A DNA stretch of 64,000 nt from Watersipora subatra. Taxonomy: Eukaryota > Bryozoa > Gymnolaemata > Cheilostomatida > Watersiporidae. The position numbers and the translations under genes are program-made. The notes beneath the pieces are model-generated. The model saw only the letters and a program-made list of their open reading frames with translations, was not told the origin of the DNA and made no database searches. The stretch lies in NCBI RefSeq assembly GCF_963576615.1, contig NC_088717.1, positions 24,393,344 through 24,457,343 of the forward strand, read 5' to 3'. Of this stretch, positions 38,601 to 53,000 are shown piece after piece; within the stretch, counting starts at the first letter, position 1; every line of letters begins with the position of its first letter.

Positions 38601-41600
38601 GAAACATTCGAGTACATGTACTTTGGTATTCTAACTGATGTACAACGCAGTGTAAGTGAAGGAAATGACAACGATATTTTTTTCTAACGATTCTTCTGAG
38701 ATTACGATATTTAATTATAAGTTTGGATATTATTCTTGATACTTATTGGTATTGTTAGCTATGACGTTTTGAAATGTAAACAAAAATGTGCATTGGTTTT
38801 CTATTATTACTGTATTACTATTACTAAGTTTGGATATTCTTTTTGATACTTCTTGATATTGTTAGCTATGACGTTTTTAAATGTAAACAAAATTGTTCAT
38901 TGGTTTTCTATTATTACTGTATTACTATATTAATAATATTGGTTATTCTAATAATATCAGTGCATTTTACTTCTAATATTGCATTTCTCCTATTGCAGCG
39001 GGAGAGATATAAACATATAATCTTTTCCTTTCATTATTGCTGTTTGTCATGACCAAACACTTTTTTAAATAGATTTTCTAAAAATCTATATAAATATCAC
39101 TTCTTGATATTGTTAGCTATGACGTTTTGAAATGTAAACAAAATTTTGCATTGGTTTTATACTATTACTATATTAATAATATTGGTTATTCTAATAATAT
39201 CAGTGCGTTTTACTTCTAATATTAGCCAATATTGCATTTATCCTATTGCTGGGGGAGAGATATAAACATATAATCTTTTCCTTTCATTATTGCTGTTTGT
39301 TGTATATAATAACACCCACACTCAGTACATTATATTTACCATTGCAGTTATCCTATTGCACTGAAGTGCCATTTGACTGCTAATATTGCATTTCTCAACC
39401 ATCAGTACCCTTTCTTTTTTCCAATATCACTTTGGTCGTGGGCTGTATGACAGTGGAATTTCTAGTACAGCATATAGCTGGAGGAGCCAGCCATGACTTA
39501 AGTTTTATTATATTAGAACTAGATGTTAATGAATCTACTGTAAATGTATGATCGTACAAGTTTCTAGAGCTATGACTATTATTAATTTAATATAAAACTT
39601 CTACGTGTAAATTGTTGAGTTCAGGATGTCGCGCTTCTATTCCTGAAAGTTTTGGTACACGATATTGTTTTTGTACTAAGATAACAGCTAGCGTGCAATC
39701 AAATATATGTTGTAGTTGGTAGGAGGAGCTGTGATTGGAGCTGCTGTTTATTGCTACAGAAACTTCCCCGACGCGCGTAACCTGTTTAACTATACATCTC
39801 AAGGTAGAGACAACTCATGTCCTTACATTTACTTTTGGCTAATCAATGCTGCCTTAAAATGCATTACAGATGGCTAAACTAACAATTTTAGACATTAATG
39901 CTTTTGATAATGCTTGCATCTCATTGGCTAATTTTATAAAAACTAACCTGCTTTTCCGTTGTTTCAAATGTTATTGGCGACCTCAAGCTCAGTATTATGA
40001 TTATCACAATATATAAATAGATTTAGATCTATTTATATATTGTGATAATCATAATACTGAGCTTGTGGTATATATATATATATTAATATATACTAGCGGA
40101 ATGTCCAATGTTGCACGGGTTTTAAAAATCAGTTTATAAATAATGCAAGGTAATGTAGTTGCCTGCCACTTGCCATTAGCCTGGCACAGTGCCAATTGCT
40201 AATTTGAGTAAGCTTACTAATAAGAGCTAACTGCTCAATCTCACGATTGAACAAGCTTAAAATTATGTTGCACCGTGATGGAGAGCAGTAGCATATTTTC
40301 ACTCGCATATATCGATCAATGAGTCCATCAATCTCGCATAGCTAAATTATTAAGGCATTTGCCTGGTGGACGGGAGGTTCTGAGATCAAATCTTCTGCGA
40401 TACGGATTCTTCATTCCAAGATTTTAACTATAACTGGACATACTGCACTACATAAGTACAGACACACAGACAAACTTTGAGATTTATATATATAATATAT
40501 ATAGATAAATCTCAAATATATATACAGTATGTTCATATATACTTGTGTGTATTTATGCATGTATATATTGTGATAATCCTAAGATCTCGTATGCTCATAT
40601 CTCAAACTTGTCTCGCATCTCAAAATAAAACTTGCTCAAAATTTTGCTCGTGTCTTAAACATAGCTCAAAACTTAGTCATATGTTGGGGTGCTCGTATGT
40701 CGAGGTATGATTATATAGTTATACACGCGTACAGTATATATGTATATGGGTGCAGGTCGTGCATATATGTATATACGAGTATAAATGTATTTATGCGTAC
40801 ATCTACACGTGTACGCTTTAATTAAAACAACTATTTGTATATATGTAAATATAAACATAGTTGTTCAAGTGTAAACAATACTGGCTCAGAAAACTTTTTT
40901 GTTGTTGAAAAAACAACACAAATATTCAAATATACAACTTACTGCTGAGATAATGATATGAGAGACTAATGACAATCCTGGCATGTTACAGGTTCTTTGG
41001 TACCAGACTTTGACATGGTCATGTTTATGTTTGCCACAACCATAGTGATTGGAGTATGCATGATACTAACTTCTACCACTATGTCTCTATATGGAGCCTA
41101 CCGTATGAACAGAACGTGCATCGCTGCCGTAAGTCACATGGCCTTAAAAATACCAACTGAAGGAAATTTAACTTTTTAGAACGGAATGTACCAAGAAGAG
41201 AATATGACACACTTACATGTATTTATAAGTTATCTTGCTTGCTATGTACCCTAGTGTTAGTTAAAGTCAATTGAGTCCATCAGACTTTCCCACCTTTATA
41301 TTTAGCAACATTACGTAAACTATTTGCTAATGGAAGACGACTAAAAATAAATCAAGTGTAGGTGTAGCAGTCTAACGCAGCGGTTCATAACCTTATTGAA
41401 CGTGCGAAATGAATGTATTCCGTTACAGACACTAGCATCAACTGGTACGGGAGTTAGCGATCAAGTGTGGTCAGTGATTACCAGGTCAACGAGTGCATTA
41501 TACTATTCAGTAAATATGTACAAAGACAGTACAACGGCAGTAAAAATCTCTCGACGTCAATAAAAAGACTAGTGATAATTTGCGATAAGATGATAAACTC

Positions 41601-44600
41601 AAGAATAAACAGTAACAAAAAATGTTATTACTAATATGATACATAATCGTGATTATAACTTTCTACACCAGCTGTCGTCTGTAACATAAATAAACATAAA
41701 CTAACATAAACATCAATAATGACGACGAGTCTATGAATATCGGTAAATAACGTGCGGTGCGTATAGTCCAAGTTACTTGAGCGTTTTCGGCTGCTTTAAT
41801 TTATAATTTTTGGACGCGCTGCGTACAAGTGTAATTTATTTGAGCGTTTGCTATAACGGTCTCTACAGCGCTCATCTACTCTTCCATCCTGCGGTTCTAC
41901 ATCAGGCGTACTGAGCCGCCACCAGTTTCATATGCGCCTTTACTGAAACCTTCGTCATCAAAAAATGAAATGATTTTTTTACATTCAAGACATGGTTTAC
42001 TGGTGCAAAAAAAGAACTGCGCATTAACATCGCTGCTTTGAAAGAACAAACCCAATACAATGCATAAGCCCACAATAAATTACAATCTTTTCATAAAAAA
42101 GGGCCTTGCATATCATTGTCTCTTCTGCTGTTGCCTTTGCTACCATAATAATAGCCAGAAATGAGAAATGCAATCTTCTTCTCATGGTTATTTTGGTTGC
42201 AACTTCAATTCAATACAGCTGGTGATTATCACAACTGTTTATATATAACAGTGTTGCTGTGAGTTTAACGAAAACACTCATAGACTTATTTAACATGTAA
42301 CCATTGGAGGCTTACACAAATACGTGGGTAAAGACCGGTTGCCTACTAGATGTACACAAACAGATATGACTAAACATGCAGTTCCTACTATGCCTTCATG
42401 TATGCTCTTTTGTAGTACCTGACATTTCTTATCTTTGGATTTCTCCTGACCGTCGCCGTTGGTCTCGTTGTACTCATATACGAACCACAGGTGAATATGT
42501 ACTTACAATCTTACATTCCTTAAAGATGAATTTATACAAAATTGTACAAAACTTTATCAGAAAGTACCAGCATTTTTCTACTATTTGAGATTGTTTTAGA
42601 TGTTTGAGGTGATCTGACTGCCAGCATGTTTCAAGATTAAAACTTGATCACGATTACAACAGACGAGAAAAAAAAAGAAATGCGTGTAAAAATGACGTCA
42701 CCAGCTGTTATCGTTGCTATTGAGTTGAAGATGCAGTGTTACATGCATCTATTCTGTCAGTCTCTTTGCAACTACAGACATCATCACACTTTCATTTCAT
42801 TTGAGTGTTTTAAGCAAGATCAAGTGTTGTCGATTTTAATCTTGAAACATCCCTGCAGTCAGAGTAGCTCAATCCTCAAAAACAATCGCAAATGATAAAA
42901 AAATACCGATTCTGATAAAATCTACTGAAATCTTGTGTTAGCTCATCTTAAAGGTGTATACAGAGGGAACTAAGTTAGTATATTTGCTGCAGAGAGTTTC
43001 CTATTACAATATATAGCATACAGTCGTTAGTTACCATAGTTACAGCTTGTCATAGAGTATTACGTTACATTGTAGTTTACTATAAACAAAGTGAAACTAA
43101 GGTGTATTATCGTAACTTTCTGATCTACACAGTAAAACAAGCGAAACACTCTTACCATATATCCCGCATATAAAATGATTTTAGAAGTATAGGATTTCAG
43201 GGCTGTTTTCAGGGTCAGCCTATATACGGGGATATACGGTAACAGTAAGTTTGAACTTTACTAATGATGGTTAGCCAGAGCACTTCAGCAAAATACCTAC
43301 AATAGTGAAATAAAACTTTACATGCTAGGCTTAGATCTGATCAAACTCACTTTTAAATTTTTAAACAAAGGCTAGTTTTAAACTTATACAGCTGTGTCTC
43401 CTTTTGTCAATTAAAGGCTCTAAATGACAAGAATGAATAAAATAGGAACTATAATGCAGTGATTGACAAATTGTAAGGCTGTGAGATGATATCCAGTGTT
43501 AAGCACTGCACATCAAATGGATGTTTCATAGTGGGTCATTTCCTTTCTCATTGAGTTTTACTAAAACCCACACCTGATGATTAGCTTTGCAAGTGCTCAC
43601 AAATATAAAAAATATAATAGTTTATGTATTATTTTACTAAATATCCTCAACATAAATGGAATGAACTGTAACTTGAAAAAGATTAACAATTACCTAACAC
43701 GATAAATTATAGCGCTCTGAACTGACACATTGTGTTACCTTGAACTGACACATTTGCTAGCAATGCTGACCTGCCGTGTGTCTCAAAGGAATGTATATGA
43801 TCTAGAAGACTAAAGAGTTAACTAATATTGAGTTGTAGTTCATCGCTGACATCACCAACAACTCTCCAAACAAAACCGAAGATAGAATACAGCTCGTGGA
43901 ATTTACAAAGATGTTTATGGTCGTCAGCCTTTCGCTGGCTGGTTTTCAAGTAAGTGTCACACCAGCCTAAGTTGGATACACGATGTAAGTGTCACACCAG
44001 CCTAAGTTGGATGTGATGTACATGTAAGTGCCATGCAATTTAAGTTTGATATGTGATGTAAGTGGGACACCGGCGTAAGATAGATATGTTATGTAAGGGT
44101 CAAAATATCGTAAGTTGGAAGATAGAGATGAGATGATTAACGCAGGAAAGATGAGAATAATGCGGGTGTTAAAAAAAATAAAGGTCAATAAAGTGGTACG
44201 TGATATAAAAAGAGAAATAGAATGGTAGAGCACCAAGCCTGATGACATAATTATTGTTTGTGAAGCCAATTCCTTGGAAAAACGTCAGCAGCTTGTTATC
44301 AATGACTCCTGTTGACACGAACATATCGAGATATGCCAGTAAAAATAAAACCAATGCGTCTGTGATTGGATGAAATGGTGGAATCCAGCAAACAATCTCG
44401 ATTTCATTTTAGTCGTTTCCAGTACAAACTAGTTTTGAACAACGAAAACAATAGGGCTTTACACAGACAGCTAGTTATTTTGAAGAAAGATATTCTCCCT
44501 TGCAACACATATATGAAGGACACTGGTGTGAGCTGACAGAGGTCATAAACCTTTCATACAATTCTTAACTCTGCCATTAAATCTGTTGAGACCAAATTTT

Positions 44601-47091
44601 CCTATACTTCAAAATCATAACACAAACCCGAAGTGTTTTTTGGTTCGCTGCGTTTATTGATAATGCGTAACATTTTTTTCCAAAAACGAATACAGTAATA
44701 CAAATAGCTGCACAAACAAATTATTGCTATCACCAATGGTTGATAATCAATATTCGATAATAAATATCCTGATGATACTTTAATAACATCACTGGAAAAT
44801 CCAGCATGAAAATCATATCCTTCGCACAATAAAGGCTAATTCTGATTAGCCAATCTATATATCAGTGTGACCCATTAGTCGTTAACATTGACCCATCAGC
44901 GTAGTTTGGTAGCATCGGTAGGTCTAGTGACAGCAAATGTCTACACTAGGCTTATGTTATACATTTCATAGGCGTGTAGCCAGGGGTTTAGAGATTTAAC
45001 CAAATGTAGCGGAGAGGAGTAAAGGGGGAGGAAGAGAAGTACGGAGAGAAATATCAAGAGAAAAGCCTAAATGATCCCATTGCTACTGCATTGATGAGAA
45101 TCAATATTGTTGCAGATGCTAGGAGTTGTGTTCTCCTGTTGCCTGCAGAAAGCCATCGAAGACATAAGAAAAGAATAAAGGAACCAGCTCGGATTCTTCA
45201 TGAGAAACAAGAAGTGATCAAACACTCTGCATAAATTTAGCTATAAAGAGTATTTTTCTTGAACTGTGCACAACCCAATATTATTAATATATAATGTTAT
45301 GCGTGTGAATTAACACTGCAATAAGCACTTGATGTGATGATCTTTAAAGTTTTTAAATTTCAAAATATATTCTCTTACTAAGACTACCATTGTAACTCAA
45401 GCACACAATCATAGATGTGAGCTTACATACATGGACATCGAAACATTAATGGAGTACTAAATATATCTGCAGAGCAATGCATTTACTTACATGATAACAT
45501 AAATAGTTCCTTCCGTGTCGGCCAGCCAGCATGAAGACTCGACAGCGCAGCAGGCTACTAAAAGAGAAGTGTCTGGAACCAGCTCAACCATCTGTAACAT
45601 AATATCATTGAATAAGTTCCCACAGGTATCTGTATAATATTATGAACATTGAACAGTTGGTTGGCCTAAGAGTAAACATGCGTATAGATGCAGCTGTAAG
45701 GACAGTTCAATGGTGAAAGCAAATGTACACGCAGCCATCATAAAAATCAATAATACAAATGAGCACATATGTGCAGAGATATGAACCTGCAGGTACTTGA
45801 TGCAGGTATACACAGTGTTGCTATGACGCATGACACACTGAGCAGCCAGGCTGCAGTGAGTCACATATATGACATTTGACATCGTGGCAGGCTGCTAGGG
45901 TAAGGAACACTACATAATGCTGAAATTACTTGAAGCTATCTATAACTAGTTACTAGTTGGCAGCATATTGATTTAAAAATATCAGGAAGGGTTTGTGAGT
46001 AATCCCTTGATGAATGAGTATGATGCCTGCTTAGCTTACTGCAAGCAGAAACTAAACGTTTTTAAGAGCCAGTGTTGTACAAACAATGTCTCTGTGATCT
46101 TGACTAGACATATCTGAGTCAAGTAGCCACAAAACCTCGAAGCTTGGAGACATGTCCAGTTGCAGAAAGAAATTTAAGGGTGGTTGTCATTCTTGTCACC
46201 ACCAGTGACTATTTTTATGGGAATTGAATTCCAACCTTTTGTTTGCAGGTCAGGAATTCTAGATTAAAAGTAAATTTCGTTAATTAACCAATTAACAGTT
46301 AATTAACCAATTAACAGTTAATTAACCAATTAACAGTTAATTAACCAATTAACAGTTAATTAACCAAGCTTTACAACAGTTAATTAACCAATTAACAGTT
46401 AAATAACCAATTAACAGTTAATTAACCAATTAACTGTTAATTAACCAATTAACTGTTAATTAACCAATTAACTGTTAATCAACCAATTAACTGTTAATCA
46501 ACCAATTAACAGTTAATCAACCAATTAACAGTTAATTAACCAATTAACAGTTAATTAACCAAGCTTTACAACAGTTAATTAACCAATTAACTGTTAATTA
46601 ACCAATTAACTGTTAATCAACCAATTAACTGTTAATCAACCAATTAACTGTTAATTAACTAATTAACTTTTAATTAACCAATTAACAGTTAATTAACCAA
46701 TTAACTGTTAGTCAATTAACTGTTAATAAATTAGATAAAAACCTGTTGATTAAAAGTAAAATTCTGTACAAAACCTTTTTTATTACTTGTGCAACACCGG
46801 ACATTCACCTAATATTCAATAAACCTCAGCTTCTCTCTCGCCTCATTACAACCCAATCTATGAAATAGCTTGTAGCTATATCTATGAAAACTAAAGGACG
46901 GCTCTATGCTCTTGCAGATGACTATAATAGTCAGCGATGGATTTACTAAACACTTACCTCGCTGGAGAGGAATTGGCCATTACTACCATAGACAAGTTTG
47001 TTAAGGCTACCCTGCCATCTTGTGCCTGCCCGCACACCTCCGGCTACATACACATCGTATCCCATCTTTGCCTTCTGTTCAAAGCTCACCT
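32608..47091 (-). CDS. LRRK: C-terminal WD40-like exons
   Basis: Sub-feature of the LRRK gene, exons 47091-46958, 45591-45491, 37233-37021, 36129-35921, 33017-32608. Blade-like strands can be read: LVYGSNGQFLSSE, SSCWLADTEGTIYVI, CRVYCLLHKGLLVEYDS, CLWIGLRDAYIKVL (compare LRRK2 ALWIGTGGGHILLL), VYRWDTKE, and a last strand HMLAWYIN. This corresponds to the WD40 propeller that closes LRRK proteins and mediates dimer and microtubule contacts. The exon at 37021 may follow 45491 directly (phases 2 and 2 fit) or one blade exon may be missed in the long intron. Confidence 0.75.
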
Positions 47092-50000
47092 CTAAAGAAT
47101 TTAACGATATCAACATGGCTAGACAACTGAACATGGAACATGAATTACATGTATATGAGATATTCTTTACAAGCTTAACTACGAGGGGGCCTCCTATTAG
47201 AGCATCATTAGAACTAATGTATCAGAACAACTCATACTGTTAATGTCAAGGACATACAGTACATGTCACATATAGCTAGAGTCAGAGAAAAGGCGTGTAC
47301 CATAACAGGAATTTGTGCCAAAGAGTGCTAAACATAATACCACAGAGTCTTGTCCAGAATCAACACATTTAGCTCAAAGTCTAAGTTATTTGTGAGCATT
47401 TGAATGAGATGACCTACGATTTGTACAGCTACATGATTATAATAAGATAGACAACGAAAACCTTAGACATCAGTTACAAGTATGAGGAGTCTTAGTGCAT
47501 ACATAAGGAAGCTGACACGTAATGAAGGTGCTTGAAGATGTGGCATAATTGGATACACTCTGAGCTGTTACTCAGTCACTCATAAGGATATTTAAAGTTT
47601 GCAAACACAGCTAAACAGATTTTATCACGACTGTCGAGATTTTACAAAACATCTGTGTTATGTATCTTGTGTATCTCACATTCAAAGTTCTCAGCGCCTG
47701 AGAGACAATTTACAGAGTAAAAGAAAATTTCCCCCGTGTAAATAAAACATGTAGAAGGTATCTAATTAGACCCTTTGTGCATGCCTAACTTCCAACATTA
47801 ACAACTACGCTGTGTCGAGGGTTCGTAAAAACACTTGCGTTCACTAATGCTCCTATTTGAGCACAAAATGACTAAGCATTTTAACATTGTATATACATTT
47901 TATATTGCATATACATGTACATTGAACACGCGTGTATACAATATTGCATGTATACAATATTGTATATATATTACAATACTAGCGGAATGCCCAGAGTTGC
48001 ACAGGTATTAAAACAGTTTACAAACAGTGGCAGGCAATGTAGTTGCTATCGGCTAATTTGAGCAAGCTAGTATACTTATTGCTAAGCTTACTGATAAGAG
48101 CCGTGAGAGCAAGCTTTAGTGATGCTGTATTTTATGCTATGGATAATGACATTCTGCGCAGCTTAATGGGTTAGCTTGTCATCTTGTGAATGGGAGGTTC
48201 CGAGATCAAATCCTCTGTGTTACAAATTTTCCATTGCTAAATTTTAAACGCTATAACTGGACAAACTGGGTGCGCAAAAAGTAAAAAAAAAACAAATGCT
48301 AAGATTTATATATATAGATTACAGCCATCTCTCAACATACTAAAGATATTTTAACAGGAGCATTTAACACAATTAAGCGTGTTGGTGTAGTACATTATGT
48401 ACATTCGACAAGAGTCAATAAATGATGATTTTGCCTTTCTCACTCTCTTCGTTATGCAACTTTAATGTAAACCAAATAGCCTTCATTCAATTGAAAAAGA
48501 AGTCTACAACTTAAGACCTAAATGTAAACCTGGAAAATTTGGCATGTTCACCCACCCATCACCGAAGCTTTCATGTCGATTGGGACAGACTTCTCAACAG
48601 CGCAGCTGCACGTCACACTGTCTATGTTAGCTTTGGCCTTCACTACCTCCTGCAGCTGAGAGAAATGCGGGTGGGAAACAATGGTGAGAATTCTATCAGC
48701 GGATGGTCGAACGTTGGGGTCCTGATCCCAGCACAAGCTCATCAAGTCAAGCATGTCTGAAGGGAAGATAACTTCCTGCAGCAAAAAAAAATTAACGTCT
48801 GTAAGTCAGCAGTCATCAGCTGTGAGACAGACCTGCAGTGCGGAGTAGACTGATAACAAAAAGGCAGCAGAAAACAGCTTGAATAAGTTGACCGCTGATC
48901 ACTGTAACTGGCATAAGAAGTGGAAATGATTAAAAAGAAGAGAAAGGTTGTCAATCCATCGTTTTTTTTGACGTCATCATCTGTTTTGCACATGCGCTCG
49001 TCCACGAAAAAGCCGCCATCTTTGTAGAAAACGATCGTCATTTTCTTGATTAAAAGTATTTTTCGGTGTTGTTTTGACACTAAAATAAAAAATTTGCAAA
49101 CAAAAGCATTGTTTGCAATAATTAATTGCAGAAGCTTTGTGTTTTTAACGATATAAGTTGTCCATAAGTATGGCAGACAACGATAGAATGACGTCACGAA
49201 AAAACGAAGAATACAAACCAAGAAGATTACACTTACTGTATAATCATTAAATTAAGAAGTTAGGTCTAGTCCTTTTTCTTTTCGAGGAGTCAAAAGGGTG
49301 AGTTTGGGAAGATCTTGGATTAGGCTATTTACATGTATTTTACTGTTCATATAGCGTAAATTCCCCATAATGTAAACATTCTCATAATGGATTAGTTACG
49401 TTGTAGGAGAGATCTGGTCAGTAGCAGAAGCATGAAACATACATAAACACAAACAACCAAGTTACAGTTTTTGGGTAAAAGTTTACCTCTGAACTAATCT
49501 AATGAGTATTAAACTATTCAATTCTCCAGTCGTTAACCCAATTCTATACATGCTACCTCTGGTCCGTACTTACAGAGTTTGAAATAGCTGGTCGCTTGCC
49601 AGCGATCACGTAGCTGTTGATGTTGCCCTCGCCGTTATGAAAGGGCCTCTTCAGTGTGATAAGTTCGTACAGGAAGCTTCCAAATGAGTAGCAGTCGACC
49701 TTTTAATTAGAAATAACCCTACATGAGAATGCTAGTCACTTGAACCTTGTCTCAGACCAAAAAGATTGATCGTTCACAATACTGATCTTTGTACATTGCA
49801 AATTAACGATAGCTGTCAACATGTCTATAACATTTTAGAGGATCATTCCTTTTAATCTAATCTATGATGTCACATCCTGTGCATTGATGAGCATTAGAGT
49901 AGTAACTGTATCAGTCATCTGAACATTGGGTCAAGGCAGGAAACAACATAGATGAGTCAGCCTCGTGAGTCTTAAAATCGTCTGCCATATTTATCACTTT

Positions 50001-53000
50001 GCGATAAAATCTTGAAACACAATTAGGCTGGTCTTTCAGGGTTGTCTGTTTGTCCTGGACCAACATTTCTTTTTCGACAGAATCAACATTTCAAATTGTA
50101 TAAATCTAATTATAGCCATCGAATTCCAGTCGATCTTTGCTAGCACTACGATGGTTCAAGACCATATTTTTTTGAATTGAAATCATATCATGGACAGTGA
50201 TACTTAATGTTCACTATCATGCCACATAATCTATCAGTGACTTTATAATTTACCCCCAACCCATTGATACCTCTACGTTTACTGCCAATTCATTGAAATG
50301 CCTGTTTGTTAACCAAAATTTATCGATAACGCCATATTTATCCACAATCCACTGCCAACTCTGCATGTTACTCACAAACCATTCATAACCCTAGATTTAC
50401 CCACAATCCATTGCCAACCTTAATCTTTATCCATAATCCACTGTTAACTTTATATCTGCCAAGAGATAAATGGTCATTCTAAAATCTATCAACAATTATT
50501 TAATAGTTTATCACGAATTCAAAGTTGACGAATCAAGTAGCACCTACTTTTTCCGTGTATTCTTCTTTCCCTTGAAATTCTATGATCTCTGGTGCCATAT
50601 AGCCTGGAGTACCCCAGTTACCCTTGGCTGTATAGTTGGAGACTGCAATACCAAATAGCGTATATATTAACCACTTTTAGATGCATCAGCCACTCTCAAC
50701 TCTAGCCTTAGCACTGCTACAAACAGTTTCTACTTTCAAACCTGTTCACATTGCAGGAACACATGCTATGATAACTTAATCACCAAAACCAATGTATAGA
50801 AAGATTCCAAGTCATGACTTGGGAGGTAACTAACATAGAGATAACCGCTACTGAAAGGCAGACACAAACAAATGTGTCTGGTCAGCTGGAGGCAAAAGGA
50901 GGTGGCAGCATAACATACTCTAAACTTTCACAGGGCTTTTTGGGCAGCTCAAAAATGAGCGTGCAAATGAGGAAAAGCTTTCTTTGTTCCCACACTTCTA
51001 TTACACTAAATGAGTTGTGTGCACTTGCGAAGTTTATACCAGGAGCTTGTCAAAGTGATTGGTCTTTTGTTTTCACCAACTTCCTTTCAAGCGCTCACAA
51101 CAATCTAATAAAAGTGATAATTATTGTCTTTTATCTTATACTAGATGAACGCCCGGCATTGCTTGAATTCCTTTCATTTTCATCGACTGCTACAGTACTT
51201 TTACAACAACAATCCATGAATATGTTCATTAAGGGCAAATCTCCTTAATTCATTCAAAAGAGCACTCTTGAATTCCTAATAAAATAGACCGTGGCATATT
51301 TACAGTATATAGATACTAAAGTTTTAAGAATGCCAATTGAGCCCAGCATTTCTTAAATGGGCCCAGTTTTTTACATTAAACAAGTCGTTGGTAACACGTG
51401 GAGCTCTGGCAGTCGAGTTATCTAACTTTTCCCTCCTGCAAGACAATTTTAATGTCACGGAACACCGCTTTTACTATAGTAAAGATTATTCTGCAATTTT
51501 AAGAGTCCATGAATTAGTCAATTTGGGACAGCGTAGGCCTACCAAAGTGTCACGAGTTCAAGACCCGTACAAGGCCAATTTTTTTATAAGGCACTTTAAT
51601 GGCTACTTTGATCATTTCTTCAGTGTGACAGTTTCAAGCGAGATCAGTTTTATAAGTATGCATATAAGTATGCTGATAGATTACCGATAGAAAGGATAGT
51701 GTCTAATGTAAGCTGCACATTTTTGTAGCAAAAGAAGACGATTTCTATTTGATCTAAACTACAATCACCATTGCTTGCTAAATCTATCGTTTTGCCTAAA
51801 CGAAGAAGCGTTGCAGATTGTGCCTATGCCAGTTTGTCTACGAAAAGCGAATCCAAAATGGAGAAACTACTTTGAGACGGAGTAAAGTTAGGAAGACTAT
51901 AAATGGAAGATCTAGTAATATCTTGCAGCATGCCATATGTATTGTTGTTACACAAACCAGGCAGCCTCAATTACCTCATAAACTAAGGGGCGGTGAAGCA
52001 AACCCCTCAAACTCTCCCACACGGAGCAGGCAACTTGTAGGGCGCCTGCTATGAGACCAGATCATGGCCGACTTGTGAAGCATTTAAAAATATTCCCCCA
52101 GCCGAGTGGTCTATGTCACAAGGTAATATGTAGAAGGCATCACAGTTCATAATGTTTTTAAAACTCATTTGGATGCCACTCGGATAAGAAACAAGATGGG
52201 TATGACTAAATTCTAGCCTTTGGACAGTATAACCTGCCATGCTCAATGCATAGCAACCACTTGACAACCAACCAAACATAACTATATATTGAGCCCCAAG
52301 ATGCTTTGAAGAGACAGAAGTGAGAGAGCACAATTACTGAGATAATGATATGAAAGACTAAGGACAACCCTGGTATTTTACAGGCTCCTTGGTACCAGAC
52401 TTTGACATGGTCATGTTCATGTTTGCCACAACCATAGTAATTGGAGTGTGTATGATACTAACTTCTACCACAATGTCTCGATACGGAGCCTACCGTATGA
52501 ACAGGACGTGATGAGCATGATTAACATAAAAAAGTAGCAAAATCTTTACGGACAATCTCGTGCTGACCTCAAGGCATTTAATTACACCGCAACAGAACCA
52601 ACTCAACCATTTATATATGACACAAAGGCAAGGTAAGCAAGGTCACCAACCAAAGAAAATACTTGCTCATCGTTTGATCGAATGCAATCATGCATTGCAT
52701 TATGCTCACCAGCTCTGCTGACACCGAAGTCAGCGAGTCTCACTTCCACCGAATGACTCATCTGTTTGCTACGCACGGTAGGCATTGCCCATACAAGGAC
52801 ATTTTCTCCCTTGAGATCTCGGTAGATTAGCTTAGGTTCATTGTGTAGGTAGGAAAGGGCTGAAGCTACCTGCAGATATATATTCACAGCGTAATGACAG
52901 CTGCAGTGGTCAGGCTCTAGCTATGCTTATGACAATTGTTCTGCGATTAGAGTGGATGTCTCCCTGGGAAAGAAGCATGAAAGTTGAATAGGAATTACAT

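Noticed and set aside
41375..41960. Possible hAT-type element beginning cagcggttcataacctt
   Set aside because: Only one end resembles a hAT terminus; I found no matching inverted end or 8-bp duplication.
46270..46735. Regular direct repeats resembling a CRISPR array
   Set aside because: Units are contiguous without unique spacers, the DNA is animal and no cas gene is near; this is a minisatellite.
48742..49221. 159-codon minus-strand open frame
   Set aside because: It runs across the acceptor of the LRRK exon at 48775 in a different frame and is intron sequence.
50814..51248. 144-codon plus-strand open frame
   Set aside because: It lies in a LRRK intron, overlaps a dispersed repeat start (actagatgaacgcccggcat), has no domain or plausible splice partners, and its composition looks like translated intron.
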